A stretch of DNA of 5,718 nt from the NCBI GenBank assembly GCA_900770265.1, contig CAAGJR010000001.1, forward strand, positions 1 through 5,718, in the 5' to 3' direction. Below, piece by piece: positions 5,500 to 5,718 of this stretch (positions within the stretch are counted from its first letter, which is position 1; the number at the start of each line of letters is the position of its first letter). Source of the DNA: an uncultured Acidaminococcus sp. (GTDB lineage: Bacteria > Bacillota > Negativicutes > Acidaminococcales > Acidaminococcaceae). The translations under genes and the position numbers were made by a program. Under the pieces are notes generated by a model. That model saw only the letters and a list, made by a program, of their open reading frames with translations. It had not been told where the DNA came from and made no database searches.

Positions 5500-5718
5500 A
5501 CCGGAAGGGATTCTGCTGGTACTCAGCGGCCCCAGTGGTGCGGGGAAGGGCACCATCTGTGCAAGATTGCGGGAAAAACGGGACCATATGGCATACTCCG
5601 TTTCCTGCACCACCCGTCAGCCCCGGAAAGGGGAAGTGGACGGCGTGAACTACTTCTTCAAGACCCGGGATGAATTCGAGGATATGATCCGCAACGGAGG
5701 CCTTCTGGAACACGCATC
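5492..5718 (+). CDS. gmk: Guanylate kinase, N-terminal part (cut by window end)
   Basis: Guanylate kinase (EC 2.7.4.8) phosphorylates GMP to GDP with ATP. It feeds GTP and dGTP synthesis and influences (p)ppGpp-related balance. Only the first 75 residues, of roughly 200 expected, are present. They show the P-loop GPSGAGKGT (13-21), the GMP-binding stretch YSVSCTTRQPRKGEVDGVNYFF (35-56) with Ser37, Arg42, Arg45 and Tyr54, and the start of the lid-like segment TRDEFEDMI. The P-loop ends in GKGT rather than GKS/T, as in other Gmk enzymes including that of B. subtilis. The start overlaps the end of remA by eight bases in another frame, and a full AAGGAGG precedes it. In many Firmicutes rpoZ, coaBC and priA follow, so these may lie beyond the window. 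Confidence 0.96.
   Translation, partial: MNRPEGILLVLSGPSGAGKGTICARLREKRDHMAYSVSCTTRQPRKGEVDGVNYFFKTRDEFEDMIRNGGLLEHA

Overview
The window is a gene-dense stretch of chromosomal housekeeping DNA, GC-rich by eye, from an anaerobic, low-GC-lineage-type (Firmicutes/Bacillota) bacterium. RqcH and RemA are typical of Firmicutes, and yicC-remA-gmk is a familiar order in that phylum. The GC-rich third codon positions, strong AAGGAGG-type ribosome sites and an E. coli-like (PGH-type) dihydroxy-acid dehydratase would fit the Negativicutes (Acidaminococcus and relatives). That placement is inference; the sequence does not prove it.

Left half, minus strand: rqcH (NFACT protein of ribosome quality control, 1824-3563) is followed, after 97 bp holding its own sigma-A-like promoter, by ilvD (valine/isoleucine synthesis, 59-1726). 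ilvD ends in a strong intrinsic terminator (23-60), beyond which lies a tandem heptamer repeat (1-22) that may continue outside the window.

Right half, plus strand: a short divergent region (3564-3666) carries two promoter-like sequences that overlap each other almost completely. To the right runs a tightly packed operon: an unrecognised secreted protein (3667-4290), yicC (endoribonuclease family), remA (DNA-binding biofilm/osmoregulator family) and gmk (guanylate kinase, cut by the window end). Gaps are 11 bp, 16 bp and an 8-bp overlap, so co-transcription and partial translational coupling are likely.

Functionally the region joins RNA turnover (YicC), nucleotide supply (Gmk), a DNA-binding regulator (RemA) and rescue of stalled ribosomes (RqcH), with ilvD an independent metabolic neighbour. 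No mobile element, CRISPR array, tRNA or rRNA was seen. I do not see a clear new system. The least explained items are the secreted protein leading the yicC-remA-gmk operon, the interlocked divergent promoters, and the heptamer repeat that puts stop codons in all six frames.
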